64,000 nucleotides of DNA from Thermomicrobium sp. CFH 73360 (GTDB taxonomy: Bacteria; Chloroflexota; Chloroflexia; Thermomicrobiales; Thermomicrobiaceae), in NCBI RefSeq assembly GCF_023806465.1, contig NZ_JAMSLS010000006.1, positions 1-64,000 on the forward strand, given 5' to 3'. The notes below the pieces were generated by a model. That model was not told the DNA's origin. It worked only from the letters and a program-made list of their open reading frames with translations, and ran no database searches. Below are positions 61,475 to 64,000 of this stretch, one piece after another. The translations under genes were made by a program, and so were the position numbers. Numbering within the stretch: the first letter of the stretch is position 1; each line of letters starts with the position of its first letter.

Positions 61475-62376
61475 GGGCGAGTGGAGGGCGAGCAGAGGTG
61501 CCAGGTCGGCCGGCTGGGCTGCAGCAGTCGCCTCTGCGCGGGAAGCGAATTGCCTTTATCGGCTGTGGGGTGATGGCGGAGGCAATGGCAGCGGCGCTGT
61601 TGCGTGCTGGGCTGGTGAGTGTGCACCAGCTGACGGGCGGTGAACCGAACGCACGACGACGGCAGGAGCTCTTAGCTCGGCTGGGGATGGAAACGACGAC
61701 GGACAACGTGGTGGCGGCCGCAGGGGCGGATCTGGTTGTGCTCTCGGTGAAGCCGCAGACGCTGGATGCGGCGATGCGCGATCTCGCTGGACGACTGGCG
61801 CCGGAGCAAGTGGTGCTCTCAATTGTGGCGGGGGCGACACTCCAGCGACTGCAGGAGGGGTTGCAGCACGAGCGGATCGTGCGCTCCATGCCGAACACGC
61901 CGGCACAGATCGGCTATGGGGCAACCGTGTGGTGTCCCGCACCGGTGGTGACAGCAGAGGACGAGCGGCTTGTGCGGGCGGTCTTGGAGGCGATGGGGCT
62001 GGCGATCCGAGTCGAGAACGAGGACTTTGTCGATATGGCGACGGCGTTGAGCGGGACGGGGCCAGCCTACGTCTTTTTGATCATGGAGGCACTGATCGAC
62101 GCGGGTGTTCACTTGGGATTCTCGCGGAGCGTGGCGGAGCAGCTCGTGCAGCAGACAATCTTGGGCTCGGTCCTGTTTGCGCGGGAGACCGGGAAGCACC
62201 CGGCGGAGCTCCGGAACATGGTGACGACACCGGGTGGGACATCGGCGGCCGCGCTCTATGAGATGGAGCGGGGCGGACTGCGGACGGTCATTGCGCGGGC
62301 AGTCTGGGCGGCCTACCGGCGGGCGAAAGAGCTGGGCGCAGGCAAACCGAACGGTGGGCCGAGTGACCTGGCGTGA
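61471..62376 (+). CDS. proC: Pyrroline-5-carboxylate reductase
   Basis: A 301-residue NAD(P)H enzyme. It has the Rossmann site IAFIGCGVMAEAMAAALL (about 27-44), VVLSVKPQTLD, MPNTPAQIG, and the C-terminal dimer/active-site segment LSGTGPAYVFLIMEAL with TTPGGTSAAALYEME. It makes proline from pyrroline-5-carboxylate. GTG start at 61471 overlaps the creatininase stop. The first 25 residues are extra compared with the family core. The stop is 3 bp from the next convergent gene. Confidence 0.9.
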   Translation: MRASGGRAEVPGRPAGLQQSPLRGKRIAFIGCGVMAEAMAAALLRAGLVSVHQLTGGEPNARRRQELLARLGMETTTDNVVAAAGADLVVLSVKPQTLDAAMRDLAGRLAPEQVVLSIVAGATLQRLQEGLQHERIVRSMPNTPAQIGYGATVWCPAPVVTAEDERLVRAVLEAMGLAIRVENEDFVDMATALSGTGPAYVFLIMEALIDAGVHLGFSRSVAEQLVQQTILGSVLFARETGKHPAELRNMVTTPGGTSAAALYEMERGGLRTVIARAVWAAYRRAKELGAGKPNGGPSDLA

Positions 62377-62379
62377 GGG

Positions 62380-64000
62380 TCACTGTGGTGCGCGCAGACT
62401 CGGGATGAGCTTGACGACGCGGCCGGTGCCCGCATCGGCGACGTAAAGTGTTCCGTCGAGACCGGCGGTCATCGAGACAGGGTGCACGAGGCCACTCAGA
62501 AAGGGGAACAGGTCGGCACCTTCTCCATCGGCACGAGGGACGGCACGCAGGAGGGCGCCGACCGTGTCGCGAGTGCCCCAGAAAAAGAGCGTCCCGGGAA
62601 TTGGGTCAGCCCAGAGTTGGGCGGTATAGGCCAAGCCACCGAGGGGATCGAAACCGATTGGAAGTTCGAGGAACGGACGTCGGCGAGCGGTACCGGTGGT
62701 CAGGTCGAGACGTTCCACCCGAGTGTGGTTGTCGCCAGAGTCGACGACAGCGAAGAGGAGCTCGCCCCAGGTGAAGAGACGAACGAGTCCGGGGGGAGCA
62801 GGAACGAGGGGGAAAGCTTGGTCGTCCTGGAGGACCAACACGACTGCGGATGTTGGTGCCTCTCTGGTGGTCGCTGCCAGGTAGATGCGACCACGGTGAT
62901 CCGCGACAGGAGCTCCAGCGGCCCCGGGGAGTGGGTGGATGTCGAGCGGGAGGAGTTGTGTTCGGTCGGCAATTCCATCGCCATCGTCGTCGCGGAGACG
63001 GGTGAGGCCGCGGTCGTCGGCGACATAGACCCACGGGCCAGTGGTGGCGAGTCCTCGTGGGTTGATGAAGCCGGAGGCGAAGGTTGTCAGGCGTGCAGCG
63101 CGTCCCTCAGCATCCTCGGCGGTGACAAGGAGAAGGGAGCCACCGGCAGTGAGGATGAGGAGGTTGCCGTCTGGAGCGAGCGTGAGGTCAACGGGATCAC
63201 GCACGCCCTCGAGGAAGAGTCCGGCGCGGAAGTCCTGGGGAACAGTGAGAGGCAACTCGGCGCCCGGAAGCGGAGACGGCCAAGGCTTGGAGGGATCGAC
63301 ACCATAGCGCCAGCGGTAGTAATGGCGACCGGTATTGGCGATGGTGAAGCGCTGGTCGGTGGGGAGAGAGGGGGTATAGACAAGAATGCGGCGCTCGAAG
63401 ACTTGGATCAAGGACGGGAGCGCTGTTGTGCCGCGCCGGTAATAGGCCCACACCGGTTCACTGATGGGATATCCGAACGTTTCGACCCAGGCGTCTGGTC
63501 CAAGTGGGGAACGATCGAAAAGCGCAACGGTCACGTCCGGTAGGTTGTGGCCGGTCGCTGAGACGAAACGGCCAGGGCGCACTGGGGCCGGTGCAGCGTC
63601 AGTGTGGAGTGTGCCATCGGCGGTGAGCCACTCCTGAAGTGGCCGGTTGGTCGTCGTGCGGTCGCTTGCCGGCGTTGCGACAAGGCGCGCGAGCGCGGCA
63701 TAGGTGGGAACGCGGGGGTCGGGTGAGCCGCCGTCGATGGGGAGATCTGGTGGAGGTCGGCGAGCGACGAGGTCACTGCCGAGCGCGATCTGGCCGGTGG
63801 TGAGTTCCCAGGCGAGGCGACCTTGCGTGACCAGGGTGCGGGAGGATCCAGCCTGGGCAGTGAGTTCCATACGACCGCGGTCGAAGTACTGGACGAGGCG
63901 GCGGCCGGCGGGAGCCTCGGTGTAGGGCTCGATCCGCCAGGCAAGCGGTGTTTGTCCCCAAAGGTCAAGCTGCCCGTTCTGCTGCTTGAGCCACAGTTGC
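62380..64000 (-). CDS. Secreted 'GYPISE' module plus NHL-type beta-propeller protein (5' end off window)
   Basis: The frame continues past 63870 to the window edge without a stop, so the true start lies outside. The visible 540 residues begin with the shared module (LVQYFDRGRMELT, LAWELTTGQI, VPTYAAL), continue with VSATGHNLPDVTVALFDRS, ETFGYPISEPVWAYY and QVFERRILVYTPS, then HYYRWRYG. From about 220 residues before the end comes a propeller of the sorbosone-dehydrogenase/SMP-30 kind (GVRDPVDLTLAPDGNLLIL, PRGLATTGPWVYVADDRG, DGTLYVADAGTGRVV). It is probably extracellular; ligand unknown. Confidence 0.65.
   Translation of the reverse strand, partial: QLWLKQQNGQLDLWGQTPLAWRIEPYTEAPAGRRLVQYFDRGRMELTAQAGSSRTLVTQGRLAWELTTGQIALGSDLVARRPPPDLPIDGGSPDPRVPTYAALARLVATPASDRTTTNRPLQEWLTADGTLHTDAAPAPVRPGRFVSATGHNLPDVTVALFDRSPLGPDAWVETFGYPISEPVWAYYRRGTTALPSLIQVFERRILVYTPSLPTDQRFTIANTGRHYYRWRYGVDPSKPWPSPLPGAELPLTVPQDFRAGLFLEGVRDPVDLTLAPDGNLLILTAGGSLLLVTAEDAEGRAARLTTFASGFINPRGLATTGPWVYVADDRGLTRLRDDDGDGIADRTQLLPLDIHPLPGAAGAPVADHRGRIYLAATTREAPTSAVVLVLQDDQAFPLVPAPPGLVRLFTWGELLFAVVDSGDNHTRVERLDLTTGTARRRPFLELPIGFDPLGGLAYTAQLWADPIPGTLFFWGTRDTVGALLRAVPRADGEGADLFPFLSGLVHPVSMTAGLDGTLYVADAGTGRVVKLIPSLRAPQ

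Overview
The window looks like about 64 kb from a thermophilic, high-GC Chloroflexota bacterium of the Thermomicrobia type. This is an inference from gene content and protein style: an F420-dependent oxidoreductase of the TIGR03557 type, a VKOR/DsbA oxidative-folding pair, a MoxR/DUF58/DUF4129 operon, heme A synthase with two cysteine pairs, many GTG starts with strong Shine-Dalgarno sites, and several large secreted proteins built from a repeated 'FGYPISE / VQYFERAR' module. I found no rRNA, no convincing tRNA, no insertion sequence and no CRISPR array.

Layout. 1-583: N-terminal part of a chemotaxis-type receptor (runs off the left edge). 817-1350: a promoter, a 230-nt strongly structured leader, a 66-residue protein and a terminator. 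1351-2318: gene-free and hairpin-rich. 2319-4677: F420 oxidoreductase divergent from a Cys/Met-metabolism PLP enzyme. 4682-9892: five-gene operon (Cys-rich protein, HEAT protein, MoxR ATPase, DUF58, DUF4129) with its own promoter and a leader hairpin. 10418-11296: amidohydrolase. 12130-16890: fatty-acid beta-oxidation operon (acyl-CoA synthetase, 3-hydroxyacyl-CoA dehydrogenase with a decayed hydratase domain, intact enoyl-CoA hydratase). 17021-18376: secreted polysaccharide deacetylase.

18994-29186 is the most striking block: a type III-B (Cmr) CRISPR effector operon, cmr1-2-3-4-5-6 followed by a CARF-HEPN protein, with no adaptation genes or array in view. It is preceded by a membrane-anchored DsbA-like protein and a 69-codon ORF of unknown function joined to both neighbours by 4-nt ATGA overlaps, and further upstream by a secreted protein only 16 nt away. 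A perfect 9-bp palindrome lies between this block and a divergent M20 peptidase.

31645-34390: DUF2334 deacetylase-like protein, two tandemly duplicated glycosyltransferases and a YkoP-like protein. 34366-35618: VKOR and DsbA. 35960-41476: a HEAT-like protein, a replication-initiator-like protein ending in a DnaA domain I, a 1.3-kb gene-poor region and a winged-helix-like protein. 41639-43291: mercuric reductase. 44127-46714: heme A synthase, RsgA, DinB-like protein and a 32-residue membrane peptide. 47025-52215: FCD-type GntR regulator, alanine racemase, and an unusual receiver domain fused to a polytopic membrane protein. 52379-64000: proline-racemase-family enzyme, hypothetical protein, secreted beta-propeller protein, glycosyltransferase, small Cys-containing protein, membrane protein, GH15 glucoamylase/trehalase, creatininase family, ProC, and a secreted NHL-type propeller protein that runs off the right edge.

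The best candidates for something undescribed are the Cmr-linked 69-codon ORF and envelope genes, the receiver-membrane fusion at 49921-52215, the DnaA-domain-I initiator at 37689-39359, and the structured leader at 852-1082.
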